Origin: Brevibacillus laterosporus DSM 25
GTDB lineage: Bacteria > Bacillota > Bacilli > Brevibacillales > Brevibacillaceae
Assembly: GCF_002706795.1 (NCBI RefSeq)
Contig: NZ_CP017705.1
Span: forward strand, 1,802,001-1,866,000
Direction of reading: 5' to 3'
Length of the DNA stretch: 64,000 nucleotides
This document shows, piece by piece, positions 27,132 through 36,143 of the stretch. The position numbers and the translations under genes are program-made. The first letter of the stretch is position 1. Every line of letters starts with the position of its first letter. The notes beneath the pieces were generated by a model. It saw nothing but the letters and a program-made list of their open reading frames with translations. It did not search any database and was not told where the DNA came from.

Positions 27132-28034
27132 TTAGGTTACACGTCCTACTTCATTGACGGCCTTATCCATCGTACCATCTAATGTGGTAATGACGCGCTG
27201 ATTAGCTTCATACGCTCTCATTACCGTCATCATGTCAGTCATTGTACGGGTTGCATCAACATTGGCACGCTCAACCCATCCTTGTCGGATAGCATAGCGT
27301 CCAGCGTCAGGGCCCTCAAGAGCTTGTACATCCTCAGGGTTTTGTGCACGAAACACATTGTTTCCCTCGCGCACCATTTGATAAGGATTGTTTGCTTTTA
27401 CAAGTCCTAATTGACGTGTCGTACCGTCTGACAGGTGAATCAGTCCATCAGCATCAATGGTGATTTTACCATCTAAAAGACCCGTGTCATCACTAATCTG
27501 GATAGGACGATTATCATTTCCTAACAGATAGTAGCCATCGGTATTCACCAGATATCCTTGGGGATTGACATTCCAATTCCCATTGCGTCCATAGCGAATC
27601 TGTTCCGCTGTTGCCGCCCCGTTTGCGTTTTCCAATTTAGCTACACTAACAAATAGCTTAGGCTGAACTGGTTTTTTATTAAAGAGGGGGGCATTTTCCG
27701 GGATTGGCAGGTTATCGGTCAAAGCAACATCATATGGATTATTACTTTCAGCGATATCCCCTTGAATGAAGTTAGAAATCGATTCTGACATATAGACACC
27801 TTGATGCAATCTACCGATTTGTACCGCATGCTTGTCGATTTTCGGATAGCCTTTTACGTCAGGGCCTTCCTCATCATTCATACGCATCAATAGCTCTTCA
27901 GGAAACGCGCGTAGCACGCCCTCATTCTGTTTGTAACCCGGTGTATTAATGTTGGCCAGATTGTTAGCCAACGCCTCTTGACGGTTCTGCAATGCCACCA
28001 TGCCGGAGCCGGCCGTGTATAGCCCTCTAATCAA
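27132..28034 (-). CDS. flhO: Flagellar hook-basal body protein of the FlgF/FlhO family
   Basis: A 300-residue rod-family protein starting IRGLYTAGSGMVALQNRQEA, with the rod motif ANNLANINTPGYKQN (about residues 23-37) and a C-terminal helix ending MMTVMRAYEANQRVITTLDG. It forms part of the distal flagellar rod with flhP. The start codon is TTG 28034, supported by GGAGG 7 bases upstream. It follows mbl by 12 bases. Confidence 0.93.
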   Translation of the reverse strand: MIRGLYTAGSGMVALQNRQEALANNLANINTPGYKQNEGVLRAFPEELLMRMNDEEGPDVKGYPKIDKHAVQIGRLHQGVYMSESISNFIQGDIAESNNPYDVALTDNLPIPENAPLFNKKPVQPKLFVSVAKLENANGAATAEQIRYGRNGNWNVNPQGYLVNTDGYYLLGNDNRPIQISDDTGLLDGKITIDADGLIHLSDGTTRQLGLVKANNPYQMVREGNNVFRAQNPEDVQALEGPDAGRYAIRQGWVERANVDATRTMTDMMTVMRAYEANQRVITTLDGTMDKAVNEVGRVT

Positions 28035-28046
28035 GAGAACTCCTCC

Positions 28047-29054
28047 TTATCCAAAAAACTTTTTACGACTAGGAAGCTTATCAAGGTAATCAAGCATCAA
28101 GCCTGTTCCTTTGGCTACGCAGTTCATTGGTTCTTCTGCTACCAATACAGGTACTTTCAGCTCGTCCATCAACATTTGATCTAGACCGTGCAGGAGTGCG
28201 CCTCCACCGGTCAAGAAAACTCCCTTATCAATAATATCGGCAGAAAGCTCTGGAGGTGTTCGTTCTAAAACATTTTTTGAAGCTTGTACAATCTGACTGA
28301 CTGATTCAGCCAGGGAAGTCTGTACCTCCTGCGAACGAATCGTGATGGTTTGCGGCAAGCCACTTACCATATCACGTCCGCGGATGTCCATTTCATCCTG
28401 GCGTGAACCATAGACTGTTCCGATCTGTACTTTGATATCTTCAGCCGTCCGTTCTCCGATTAACATTTTATATTTACTCTTTATGTACCTCATAATGGCT
28501 AGATCGAATTTATCACCAGCTACTTTGATCGATGAGGCGGTGACGATATCTCCCATGGATAGAACCGCAACATCCGTGGTTCCACCGCCTATATCAACTA
28601 CCATATTACCCGATGGTTGGTAAATATCCATTCCAGCTCCGATAGCTGCAACCTTTGGCTCTTCTTCAATGAACACTTCACGTGCCCCTCCACTTCGCTC
28701 AGCAGCCTCACGGATTGCTTTTTGCTCAACAGATGTAATATTGGTTGGGCAACAGATAAGAATACGAGGACGCGCGAAAAAGCTTTTTGCTCCGATTTTA
28801 GCCATAAAGTGTTTTAACATCGCTTCTGTAATCTCGAAATCAGCTATAACCCCATCACGCAAAGGACGAATCGCAATAATGTTTCCCGGTGTACGGCCCA
28901 CCATACGATGTGCTTCATTCCCTACAGCTAACACTTTTTTTGTATGATCATCTATTGCTACTACGGACGGTTCATCTAAAACAATACCTCTGCCTTTTAC
29001 ATAAATTAACACATTGGCAGTTCCTAAGTCGATTCCAATATCTTTACTCAACAT
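28047..29054 (-). CDS. mbl: MreB-like rod-shape determining protein Mbl
   Basis: A 335-residue bacterial actin homologue. It has the phosphate-1 motif DIGIDLGTANVLIY, phosphate-2 motif VVDIGGGTTDVAVLS and adenosine motif VFLTGGGALLHGLDQ. It forms membrane-bound filaments that guide lateral wall synthesis. The position directly after spoIIID identifies it as Mbl rather than MreB. ATG 29054 follows GGGAGG. It has its own sigma-A promoter and heads mbl-flhO-flhP. Confidence 0.96.
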   Translation of the reverse strand: MLSKDIGIDLGTANVLIYVKGRGIVLDEPSVVAIDDHTKKVLAVGNEAHRMVGRTPGNIIAIRPLRDGVIADFEITEAMLKHFMAKIGAKSFFARPRILICCPTNITSVEQKAIREAAERSGGAREVFIEEEPKVAAIGAGMDIYQPSGNMVVDIGGGTTDVAVLSMGDIVTASSIKVAGDKFDLAIMRYIKSKYKMLIGERTAEDIKVQIGTVYGSRQDEMDIRGRDMVSGLPQTITIRSQEVQTSLAESVSQIVQASKNVLERTPPELSADIIDKGVFLTGGGALLHGLDQMLMDELKVPVLVAEEPMNCVAKGTGLMLDYLDKLPSRKKFFG

Positions 29055-29092
29055 GAAAGGGCCTCCCTGTACTTACTAACCTGCTACCTAAT

Positions 29093-29121
29093 ACTATAGG
29101 AATTATTTTGGAAATGTACAA
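29093..29121 (-). promoter_or_regulatory. Sigma-A promoter of mbl
   Basis: -35 TTGTAC (29116-29121), 17-base spacer and -10 TATAGT (29093-29098) on the minus strand, in the spoIIID-mbl gap. Confidence 0.7.
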
Positions 29122-29149
29122 GGAAAACCTTCATTAGATGAAATATTTC

Positions 29150-29434
29150 TTACACGCTCTCTTCCTGCTCCCTGCGAGCCTTTTTATTCTTACGCTTATA
29201 CTTGATTTTAGTAGCCTCTCCGCCACGTAAATGACGAATCGCTTTATGATATTCTAAAATCTCTTTTACCTGGTTAGCCAGTTCGGGATTGATCTCTGGC
29301 AGCCTTTCTGTCAAATCCTTGTGTACCGTACTTTTGGACACTCCAAACTCCTTGGCGATCATGCGAACCGTATTGCGCGTTTCCACAATATATCTACCTA
29401 TTTTAATGGTTCGCTCTTTGATGTAATCGTGCAC
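29150..29434 (-). CDS. spoIIID: Sporulation transcription factor SpoIIID
   Basis: A 94-residue helix-turn-helix regulator active in the mother cell during sporulation, where it tunes sigma-E genes and helps switch on sigma-K. The recognition region TVRMIAKEFGVSKSTVHKDL is intact and a basic tail (KIKYKRKNKKARR) follows, as in the family. It starts at GTG 29434 with GGAGG upstream. A sigma-E-like promoter lies just ahead, and mbl follows with its own promoter. Confidence 0.97.
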   Translation of the reverse strand: MHDYIKERTIKIGRYIVETRNTVRMIAKEFGVSKSTVHKDLTERLPEINPELANQVKEILEYHKAIRHLRGGEATKIKYKRKNKKARREQEESV

Positions 29435-29468
29435 GCCCCTCGCCTCCCAGCATCAAATTGTCTGATAC

Positions 29469-29497
29469 AATATATGGGTTGAGGGGGACACATATTC
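29469..29497 (-). promoter_or_regulatory. Candidate sigma-E promoter of spoIIID
   Basis: -35-like GAATATG (29491-29497), 14-base spacer and -10-like CATATATT (29469-29476), close to the sigma-E consensus. spoIIID is a known sigma-E gene in B. subtilis. The remaining gap to spoIIQ (29498-29697) holds no gene I can support. Confidence 0.65.
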
Positions 29498-29697
29498 TAC
29501 ATATCCTCATATGACAAGCTAACAAGTACCCATCTTTTTTTGGAGGGTTGTACACTCACTAGGCTTTTATCCGCGCCACACCTAGGGTTTGGCTTCTTTT
29601 ACACAGCAGGAGACACATCTATAAAAAAAGAGCTGAGATTTCTCCCAACCCTTTTTTCCTGAGGTTATGCGATGGTTGTCACTTATCATTAATCCTT

Positions 29698-30417
29698 TTA
29701 TTGCGGTTGTGCTTCTTTTAAAAACTTGTGTGGATCAACAGAGCTTCCATCCATCCGGACTTCAAAGTGTAGATGTGCTTTCGCATCCTTCTCGAATACG
29801 TTACGCCCTGCTACACCGATGATCTGACCTTGCTTGACTTCATCATTTTCCTTCACGGTAACTTTCTCCAAGCTCTGATATACACTTACCAGCTTATTGG
29901 CATGCTCGATTTCCACTAAATTGCCTACCAATTGATCATTGTAAACTTTCACAACTTTCCCGTCACCAGCAGCTGCTACATCAAATGCCTTACCATTCGT
30001 AGAGATTAAATCAATCCCTGTATGCGGTACGAAAGAATCGTTAAATTTGACTAATGAATTAGCTTGTTCATCAGCGTTTGCTTCTTCATTAAAGAAGCCC
30101 ATGCCAATCTCATACATTACCTCTTTTGCTACAGGCCACGCAAGAGTTGGAGTCGTGTTGTTTACCGCAACAGCTTCCTCTTTCTCATGAACAGTAGCTG
30201 GCTTGTTTTCACCATTTACTACTGTCACGTTGTCAGTTTGTTGTGGAGTCTTGGTTGCTTGATTAAGTAAGCTTCCTTGATACCACATCACGAATGCTAG
30301 GATGATTGCTGCTGTCCCGATGTAGATAGCTGGGAATGCCCATTTTTTTCCTAAAACACTTCTCCATGTTGACTTTTTCATAGAAACAGGTTGTTTTTGA
30401 TTTCTTTTATCTTCCAT
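29698..30417 (-). CDS. spoIIQ: Stage II sporulation protein Q (LytM/M23 domain)
   Basis: A 239-residue forespore membrane protein that pairs with SpoIIIAH across the engulfment septum. It has a basic N-terminus, one membrane helix (about 27-46), a linker, then an M23/LytM domain. All zinc-ligand positions appear intact: His132 and Asp136 (HTGID) and HLHFEV (His215, His217). B. subtilis SpoIIQ lacks part of this site, whereas clostridial SpoIIQ keeps it. ATG 30417 is used because GAGGTG sits 6 bases before it; GTG 30426 is an alternative. A sigma-F-type promoter precedes it. Confidence 0.9.
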   Translation of the reverse strand: MEDKRNQKQPVSMKKSTWRSVLGKKWAFPAIYIGTAAIILAFVMWYQGSLLNQATKTPQQTDNVTVVNGENKPATVHEKEEAVAVNNTTPTLAWPVAKEVMYEIGMGFFNEEANADEQANSLVKFNDSFVPHTGIDLISTNGKAFDVAAAGDGKVVKVYNDQLVGNLVEIEHANKLVSVYQSLEKVTVKENDEVKQGQIIGVAGRNVFEKDAKAHLHFEVRMDGSSVDPHKFLKEAQPQ

Positions 30418-30435
30418 TTTGATCACCTCATCCCT

Positions 30436-30464
30436 CAGTATCGCCAGTTTTTTGACGTATAAAC
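30436..30464 (-). promoter_or_regulatory. Candidate sigma-F promoter of spoIIQ
   Basis: -35 GTTTA (30460-30464) and -10 GGCGATACTG (30436-30445) on the minus strand, 14 bases apart. The -10 matches 9 of 10 positions of the sigma-F consensus GGNRANAMTW. B. subtilis spoIIQ is a sigma-F gene. Confidence 0.72.
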
Positions 30465-30503
30465 CTGAGAAACAAGGGAAAACTAAAAAAATTTTCTCAC
30501 ACC

Positions 30504-31502
30504 TTACACTTTCACAACATTCTGATAATCCTGCAAGGCGATTCCTTTGTAGTAATATTTAACGATCTGCTCTGCTGATTTACCAGCTTTAGCCATACCG
30601 TGTGCCCCCCATTGACTCATGCCTACTCCATGACCGTAGCCTTTTGTGGTGATCACCACATTTCCTTGTTTTATTTTCATAGAAAATGAACTAGAGGATA
30701 AACGTAGTTTTTCTCTTATCTCTTTACCACTAAACTCTTTTTCTCCCACTTTAATACGTCCAATACGGTTACCGACTGTTCGCTCCTCAACGGAATACCA
30801 ATTGCCATCAGAAGCCGTTGCCACAATCATCACACCTAGCTTTTGTTGGAATTGTTCAATTGGAATCTGTACGTTTTGTTCATACCTAGGAGAATCAATA
30901 TCCCAAGGACTAGCTACACTCCGCAAATAGGGGATGCGGGATGACCAGTAATCCTCTGCATTCTCAGTAAACCCGTTGCTGGTTGAAAAAAAGGTAGCTT
31001 CAATTGGCTTACCCTCATAGGTTAATACTTTGCCAAGAGTACCTTTCACAGCTTGATGAATACGATTCTGCTTCCACTCATACTGCTTTCCCCATATTTT
31101 CTTTCGCTCAGCTTCTCCCAAAAAGGCCTGGTGCTTAACAGTATCAAGTACATGTGCCCCCTTAGGTACGTCTTTAAACTCACCCTCCGCCAATCTTCGA
31201 ACAATATAGGTTCGAGCCGCCATTGCCTGGGCTTTCAATGCTTCTAGCTCAAATTCAGCTGGCATTTCCGCCGCAACCACACCTTCGATATACGTCTCTA
31301 GCGGCATTTTTTCTATCTGATTTAATTTGCTACGAAAGACATTAATCTGAGGCTGGTTGTCCGAATAAGGTTCGCCCTGCTGTTCGACCATCACAACAGG
31401 GGTAACTACCGGATCAGGCGTGTAATACATGACTAGAGCTGCTGGTACAAAAACAAGGAGAGTTGGTAGGGTGAAGACCAGAAAAAGAAAGTAACGTCTC
31501 AT
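30504..31502 (-). CDS. spoIID: Stage II sporulation protein D
   Basis: A 332-residue membrane-anchored peptidoglycan lytic transglycosylase of the engulfment DMP machine. One N-terminal membrane helix (about 5-25) is followed by the SpoIID/LytB domain: MPLETYIEGVVAAEMPAEFE, ALKAQAMAARTYIV, TEN, and GYGHGVGMSQWGAHGMAK near the end. ATG 31502 follows GGGGG by 8 bases; a TTG 8 codons earlier begins before that site. A sigma-E-like -10 CATAGACT is at 31549-31556 with a poor -35. In B. subtilis spoIID directly follows murAA; here two genes intervene. Confidence 0.95.
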   Translation of the reverse strand: MRRYFLFLVFTLPTLLVFVPAALVMYYTPDPVVTPVVMVEQQGEPYSDNQPQINVFRSKLNQIEKMPLETYIEGVVAAEMPAEFELEALKAQAMAARTYIVRRLAEGEFKDVPKGAHVLDTVKHQAFLGEAERKKIWGKQYEWKQNRIHQAVKGTLGKVLTYEGKPIEATFFSTSNGFTENAEDYWSSRIPYLRSVASPWDIDSPRYEQNVQIPIEQFQQKLGVMIVATASDGNWYSVEERTVGNRIGRIKVGEKEFSGKEIREKLRLSSSSFSMKIKQGNVVITTKGYGHGVGMSQWGAHGMAKAGKSAEQIVKYYYKGIALQDYQNVVKV

Positions 31503-31602
31503 AAAAAAATCCCCCTGCCTTTTCAACTAGACAACCTGCTGCTGTACTAGTCTATGAATGAAGGCAAGAGGATAGAACGATTTACAAGATTAGATAAACA
31601 AG

Positions 31603-32778
31603 TTAAGAGAGACGCTCTACGAAACGACTCATACGTTCTAGTGCTTTCTGTAATTGTTCAAAGGATGTAGCGTATGAGCAACGGATATATCCCTCTCCAC
31701 TTGAACCAAATACGTCACCTGGTACAACTGCTACTTTCTCTTCCATAAGCAAACGCTCTGCAAATTCAGCGGATGCTAATCCAGTAGAAGCGATAGATGG
31801 GAAGGCATAAAAAGCTCCAGCTGGTCTATGGCATGAAAGTCCCATTTCAGAGAAGCTTTGCACAACAAAATTACGGCGTTGAGAATAGCTCTCCACCATA
31901 CGATCTACATCGTCACGCCCACCACGCAATGCTTCTAGGGCCCCCATCTGTCCAGTAATCGGTGCGCAAAGCATCGTGTATTGATGGATTTTTAGCATAC
32001 CCTGCAACAAATCTTCCGGTGCACATACATATCCTAGGCGCCAGCCTGTCATAGCAAAAGATTTAGAGAATCCAGAAATTAAAATCGTCCGTTCCTTCAT
32101 GCCAGGCAAGCTCACAATACTCTCATGCTTTTGGTCAAAGGTTAGCTCGGCATAGATTTCATCAGAGAGTACAAGTAAGTCATGCTTGGTTAAAATTGGC
32201 TCTAATTCCTTCCATTCTTCCAAGCTCATAATGCTACCAGTCGGATTGTTCGGATAACAAAAAATAATCGCGCGAGTTTTCTCGGTGATTTTGGCTTCTA
32301 GTTCCTGTGGTGTGAGTTTAAATTGGTTTTCTGCATACGTGTGTAAAAAGACTGGTACTCCACCAGCTAAACGAATCACAGGTTCATAGGAAACATAGCA
32401 TGGCTCAACAATTAGCACCTCATCACCTGGATTAATGATAGCTCGTAGCGCAATATCAATCGCTTCACTCGCTCCCACCGTCACCATGATTTCTTTGGCA
32501 GGTTCGTAGGAGACACCGATTAGCTCCTCTGTGTAACGCTGAATCTCTTTTCGCAAATCCATGAGTCCTGCATTGGAGGTATAAGCTGTATAACCGCATT
32601 CCAAAGAAGAGATAGACGCTTCACGAATGCGCCAAGGCGTCACGAAGTCAGGCTCTCCCACCCCTAGCGAAATAACACCTTCCATAGAAGCTGCCAAATC
32701 AAAAAAGCGGCGAATGCCAGAAGGTTTGAGTTCATCTACGATGGCTGACAAACGGCTTTTATTGGACACCTTACTCAT
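31603..32778 (-). CDS. alaT: PLP-dependent aminotransferase, AlaT (YugH)-like
   Basis: A 391-residue class I/II aminotransferase. Visible motifs: SLGVGEPDF near residue 37, YPNNPTGS (about 177), LSDEIYAELTFD, and the PLP lysine in SGFSKSFAMTGWRLGY (about 235-250). The close partnership with an AsnC/Lrp gene copies the B. subtilis yugG-yugH (alaR-alaT) pair, where AlaT forms alanine from pyruvate. A different amino donor or product is possible. ATG 32778 overlaps the stop of the upstream regulator gene by 4 bases, so translation is coupled. Confidence 0.8.
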   Translation of the reverse strand: MSKVSNKSRLSAIVDELKPSGIRRFFDLAASMEGVISLGVGEPDFVTPWRIREASISSLECGYTAYTSNAGLMDLRKEIQRYTEELIGVSYEPAKEIMVTVGASEAIDIALRAIINPGDEVLIVEPCYVSYEPVIRLAGGVPVFLHTYAENQFKLTPQELEAKITEKTRAIIFCYPNNPTGSIMSLEEWKELEPILTKHDLLVLSDEIYAELTFDQKHESIVSLPGMKERTILISGFSKSFAMTGWRLGYVCAPEDLLQGMLKIHQYTMLCAPITGQMGALEALRGGRDDVDRMVESYSQRRNFVVQSFSEMGLSCHRPAGAFYAFPSIASTGLASAEFAERLLMEEKVAVVPGDVFGSSGEGYIRCSYATSFEQLQKALERMSRFVERLS

Positions 32779-33275
32779 GGCGTTACCACCATTCTGCGAT
32801 CATCATCATAATCTTCTAAAATGGTACCATCGTGCTTGTAACGTTTCAAAATAAAGTGAGTCGCTGTCGATACGACGTTATCTAAAACAGCTAATTTTTT
32901 TGTAACAAAGTTAGCAACCTCATGCATTGTTTTACCTTCTAATACTACTGAAATATCATATCCCGCTCCCGACATAAGGTACACGGCCTTTACTTCAGGA
33001 AAACGTGAGATGCGCTCCGCTACCTTTTCAAAGCCAACCTCGCGGATCGGCGTTACTTTAACATCAATCATGGCTGTTACATTATGATTATCCTCTACAC
33101 GATCCCAATTGATCAGCGCTGGATATTTCACAATAATTTTCTCTGATTGTAGACGTTTAATCTCTGCTTCAATCTCTGCTTCTGTACTATCCAATAAGAG
33201 CGCAAGTTGTTTATTGCTCAGTCGGCAATTTTCTTCCAGGAGCATTAGCAGTTTTTTGCTTTTCACAGTCTCCAT
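32775..33275 (-). CDS. alaR: Lrp/AsnC-family transcriptional regulator, AlaR (YugG)-like
   Basis: A 166-residue regulator. The N-terminal helix-turn-helix (about 3-60; LLMLLEENCRLSNKQLALLL) is followed by an Lrp effector domain (VTAMIDVKVTP, VKAVYLMSGAGYDISVVLEG). It probably senses an amino acid, likely alanine by analogy with B. subtilis AlaR, and controls itself and the downstream aminotransferase. ATG 33275 is chosen because GGGAG lies 9 bases before it and it gives the family's usual length. Longer frames start at ATGs without a ribosome-binding site. It overlaps alaT by 4 bases. Confidence 0.82.
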   Translation of the reverse strand: METVKSKKLLMLLEENCRLSNKQLALLLDSTEAEIEAEIKRLQSEKIIVKYPALINWDRVEDNHNVTAMIDVKVTPIREVGFEKVAERISRFPEVKAVYLMSGAGYDISVVLEGKTMHEVANFVTKKLAVLDNVVSTATHFILKRYKHDGTILEDYDDDRRMVVTP

Positions 33276-33370
33276 GATCTTCTTCTCCCATCCATTATGT
33301 GCTGATTTATTATCAGTTTTTTTCTTATCCATCATCTTACCACGGGTTTCGCACTCATCCCAGTGCAAAT

Positions 33371-33408
33371 GTAGAAAATCCCTCACCAAAAGGCAAGGGA
33401 TTTTCTAC
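33371..33408 (-). terminator. Terminator after murA
   Basis: GTAGAAAATCCCT and AGGGATTTTCTAC form a perfect 13-bp stem. The T-rich part lies inside the stem end. It separates murA from alaR and could work on both strands. Confidence 0.75.
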
Positions 33409-33432
33409 TAGTCATCCAGCCTAATTTACTAG

Positions 33433-34767
33433 TTACGCAAAATTAGGAGATAAATTTACTTTCAAAGCTTTAGCTGTTACTTTTTCAGAGCTTGGTGCTA
33501 CTTGCTCTTCTACTTTCACACGCTTTACATTTGCACCTAGCAGTTGCAGTTTTTCAGTGAAGTTCACATAACCCCGGTCAAGATGGTGCAATCCGCCTAC
33601 TTCTGTCTCACCTTCAGCAATAAGTCCAGCCAAAATGAGCGCAGCACCGGCACGCAGATCAGTTGCACTCACTTTAGCACCAGTGAGTGCAACATTACCT
33701 TCGACAATTGCACTACGACCTTCAATTTTGATATTAGCACTCATGCGTCTAAATTCCTCGACATGCATGAAACGATTTTCAAATACCGTTTCCGTAATAA
33801 TGCTTGTCCCTTCCGAAGCAAGCTGTAACGCCATCATTTGTGACTGCATATCAGTTGGGAACCCTGGATGCGGTAATGTTTTCAAGTCTACTGCTTTCAA
33901 TGGACCCTTGCGAGTAACTCGAATGCCGTTTTCTTGTTCATCTACAGTAACGCCCATTTCACGAAGCTTAGCAGTTACGGATTTGACATGATCGGAAATA
34001 ATCCCTTCAATAAACACGTCTCCACCTGTAATAGCCGCTGCCACCATGAAGGTTCCTGCTTCAATGCGGTCAGGAATTACACAATGGGTGCAACCCTTCA
34101 TGCTCTCCACGCCCTCAATCCGAATGGAACCTGTACCAGCTCCACGAATTTTAGCGCCCATGCTATTCAAGAAGTTAGCCAAATCAACAATCTCTGGCTC
34201 TTCCGCTGCATTTTCAATAATCGTTGTTCCTTCAGCCAAACATGCAGCCATCATAATATTTTCAGTAGCCCCTACACTCGCAACATCCAGATAGATTTTT
34301 GCTCCTTGCAGGCGACCATTAACATTCGCTTCAATAAATCCTTGGCCAATCTCAATTTTAGCACCCATCGCTTCAAACCCTTTAAGGTGCTGATCAATTG
34401 GACGCGTACCAATCGCACATCCACCAGGCAACGCAATACGAGCTTTTCCTTTACGGGCAAGTAAAGGACCCATTACAAGGAATGATGCTCTCATTTTGCG
34501 TACCAATTCATAAGGTGCTTCCACACCCTTTAAATCAGTCGCATTAATGGTTAACATTTCATTTTGATATGTAATGTCAATTTGCAGGGTTTTAAGCAAT
34601 TCACAAATTGTATGGACATCATCCAATCCAGGAACGTCATGAATGATAGATATTCCTTCTTCTGCCAAAATAGATGCAGCAATAATCGGTAGAACCGCAT
34701 TCTTCGCACCAGAAACCTTTACGTTTCCTGCTAATGCCTTACCACCGCGGACAATAATTTTTTCCAA
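33433..34767 (-). CDS. murA: UDP-N-acetylglucosamine 1-carboxyvinyltransferase
   Basis: A 444-residue cytosolic enzyme that transfers enolpyruvate from PEP to UDP-GlcNAc, the first committed step of peptidoglycan synthesis and the fosfomycin target. It has the substrate-binding KN ([10 protein letters not shown], residues 22-23), the catalytic loop [10 protein letters not shown] with Cys117, and the FPTDMQSQ motif. The loop Cys means it should be fosfomycin sensitive at the target level. The start is TTG 34767 with GGAGGGG 9 bases upstream. It lies 20 bases after ywmB, as in B. subtilis. Confidence 0.97.
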   Translation of the reverse strand: MEKIIVRGGKALAGNVKVSGAKNAVLPIIAASILAEEGISIIHDVPGLDDVHTICELLKTLQIDITYQNEMLTINATDLKGVEAPYELVRKMRASFLVMGPLLARKGKARIALPGGCAIGTRPIDQHLKGFEAMGAKIEIGQGFIEANVNGRLQGAKIYLDVASVGATENIMMAACLAEGTTIIENAAEEPEIVDLANFLNSMGAKIRGAGTGSIRIEGVESMKGCTHCVIPDRIEAGTFMVAAAITGGDVFIEGIISDHVKSVTAKLREMGVTVDEQENGIRVTRKGPLKAVDLKTLPHPGFPTDMQSQMMALQLASEGTSIITETVFENRFMHVEEFRRMSANIKIEGRSAIVEGNVALTGAKVSATDLRAGAALILAGLIAEGETEVGGLHHLDRGYVNFTEKLQLLGANVKRVKVEEQVAPSSEKVTAKALKVNLSPNFA

Positions 34768-34787
34768 TGTTATACCCCTCCGCGTGC

Positions 34788-35537
34788 TTAGTATTCCGCT
34801 GTGATGATAGGTGTCCCTAACGTGATCCTAGTCAATTGGTTCAACGAATCTACATGTGTCGCTACTTGCACATTCATTTTTTGATCGTTGGTTATTATAT
34901 ACGGCTTCCATTGTGTGGTATAGCCCGAAATACTAGTCACAGATTCATCCTGTAATCGCTCAACTTCTTGTGCTTGGAGGAGGGCAAAAACCTTATTAAT
35001 TCTAGCCTCCTGCCAACCATCACTCAGTGTATCATTGTATATTCCGCGAATACAAGTGCTAAATTGCGGAATCAGACCCCTACTATTGGTCTTATCCACA
35101 ACTTTTTCATACGCTCTCTCAATATCTTGCGCATGAATCCGCTTCCCTTCCAACGAGATCACCAAATATATGCTGATGTTATGGGGCTCAGGTACTCCTA
35201 TCAAGCGAATTTGAAGCTTGGTTTGTCCCACTTTTCCTTCGGTTTGATAGATGAGCTGTTTTCCTTCTGCGGTTACTGCTCGTGCAGAAGGTATCCCCAG
35301 AATACCGCTCCATTCATGACCGAGAGAAAGAAACTCTTTAGCATTGCTAAGAGATGCAAGCCGTAAACTGGTCCGATGCTCAATGTCGGTTATTGAAGCC
35401 TCAGTGGCTTCCGCAGCTTCTATTAACTGCATTGCCACAGATGCTTTGGTTGATTGTGACCAATAAGAGAATCCACTTACAACAAGTAGACCAATAAGCG
35501 ACATGACAACATAGGCCATAAATATGTGCTTTTTCAT
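34788..35537 (-). CDS. ywmB: YwmB-family exported protein (DUF1779)
   Basis: A 249-residue protein with a signal peptide or anchor ([21 protein letters not shown]) and an extracytoplasmic domain of the YwmB (TATA-box-binding-like fold) family. It contains two related halves, the second opening [13 protein letters not shown]. Function is unknown; ywmB sits before murA in many Bacillales, so a link to envelope growth is plausible. ATG 35537 is preceded by GAGAGGGAAAG; a frame 7 codons longer starts within that purine-rich site. Confidence 0.85.
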   Translation of the reverse strand: MKKHIFMAYVVMSLIGLLVVSGFSYWSQSTKASVAMQLIEAAEATEASITDIEHRTSLRLASLSNAKEFLSLGHEWSGILGIPSARAVTAEGKQLIYQTEGKVGQTKLQIRLIGVPEPHNISIYLVISLEGKRIHAQDIERAYEKVVDKTNSRGLIPQFSTCIRGIYNDTLSDGWQEARINKVFALLQAQEVERLQDESVTSISGYTTQWKPYIITNDQKMNVQVATHVDSLNQLTRITLGTPIITAEY

Positions 35538-35612
35538 TCTTTCCCTCTCCCCGTACACTTTTTCTATATCTTAATAGTCATTGTGTACGTAAAATTGGAG
35601 GGTTATACCAAT

Positions 35613-35861
35613 CTACTGAAACAATTGATTCAGTAACAGAGAATAACCTAAATAGTCCATGAAAAAACGTGCCACTCCATGTCCGATAACAATGGAAAGC
35701 AAGATTTGTAATAGCTTGGTTTGGGCACTATCTGCACGTTTTACAAATAGATCAAAGCGAAAAGCTTGTATAGCCCACCAGCTAATGCCTATACAGATGA
35801 CAGAAATAAGAATCATCATCAAGGAGTAAAGTCCATTTGAACCGAGCAACAAAACTCTCAC
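35613..35861 (-). CDS. ywzB: YwzB-like small membrane protein (DUF1146)
   Basis: An 82-residue protein with two hydrophobic segments (about 11-32 and 48-68) joined by the conserved WWAIQAFRFDLFVKR stretch typical of DUF1146 proteins. Function unknown. The neighbourhood (ywzB, ywmB, murA) is the conserved Bacillales order downstream of the ATP synthase genes; here the nuo operon and two other genes lie between. The start is uncertain: GTG 35861, or a TTG 4 or 5 codons later, none with a strong ribosome-binding site. Confidence 0.8.
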   Translation of the reverse strand: MRVLLLGSNGLYSLMMILISVICIGISWWAIQAFRFDLFVKRADSAQTKLLQILLSIVIGHGVARFFMDYLGYSLLLNQLFQ

Positions 35862-36063
35862 TTCTTTCTATAAACTCATTTTCCATTTTTGTAACGTTTC
35901 CCTGCGTGAATTCTTTTACTACTTTACCATAGACCTGTTGGCATTGAAAGGAAAAGGCGCTAGATATCATAGAGATGTTAGAAACTTTACAGGTATTAAA
36001 AAAGTTAACGATTGCTAAGACTCTAATCGATTAGAAGTATATAGACACATATACGCTTCTCCT

Positions 36064-36098
36064 ACTAAAAAGAGGACAGCCGTTGGCCATCCTCTTTG
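36064..36098 (-). terminator. Terminator of the nuo operon
   Basis: AAAGAGGA and TCCTCTTT flank a 13-base loop with some internal pairing, followed by TTTAG on the minus strand. It lies about 46 bases after nuoN. Confidence 0.82.
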
Positions 36099-36143
36099 TT
36101 TTTTCTATTTCTTATCTTTACCGTAGGGTCCTGTATTGCTTGC

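Noticed and set aside
33934-34464. A 176-codon open frame on the plus strand
   Set aside because: It lies wholly antisense to murA, has no ribosome-binding site and its product (rich in Asn, Ser, His, Cys) looks like reversed coding sequence.
35782-35970. A minus-strand frame overlapping ywzB (QQVYGKVVKEFTQGNVTKM)
   Set aside because: The first part looks coding-like, but the frame runs through ywzB in another phase, ends inside it, and has no ribosome-binding site. It may be a relic, but I cannot support it as a gene.
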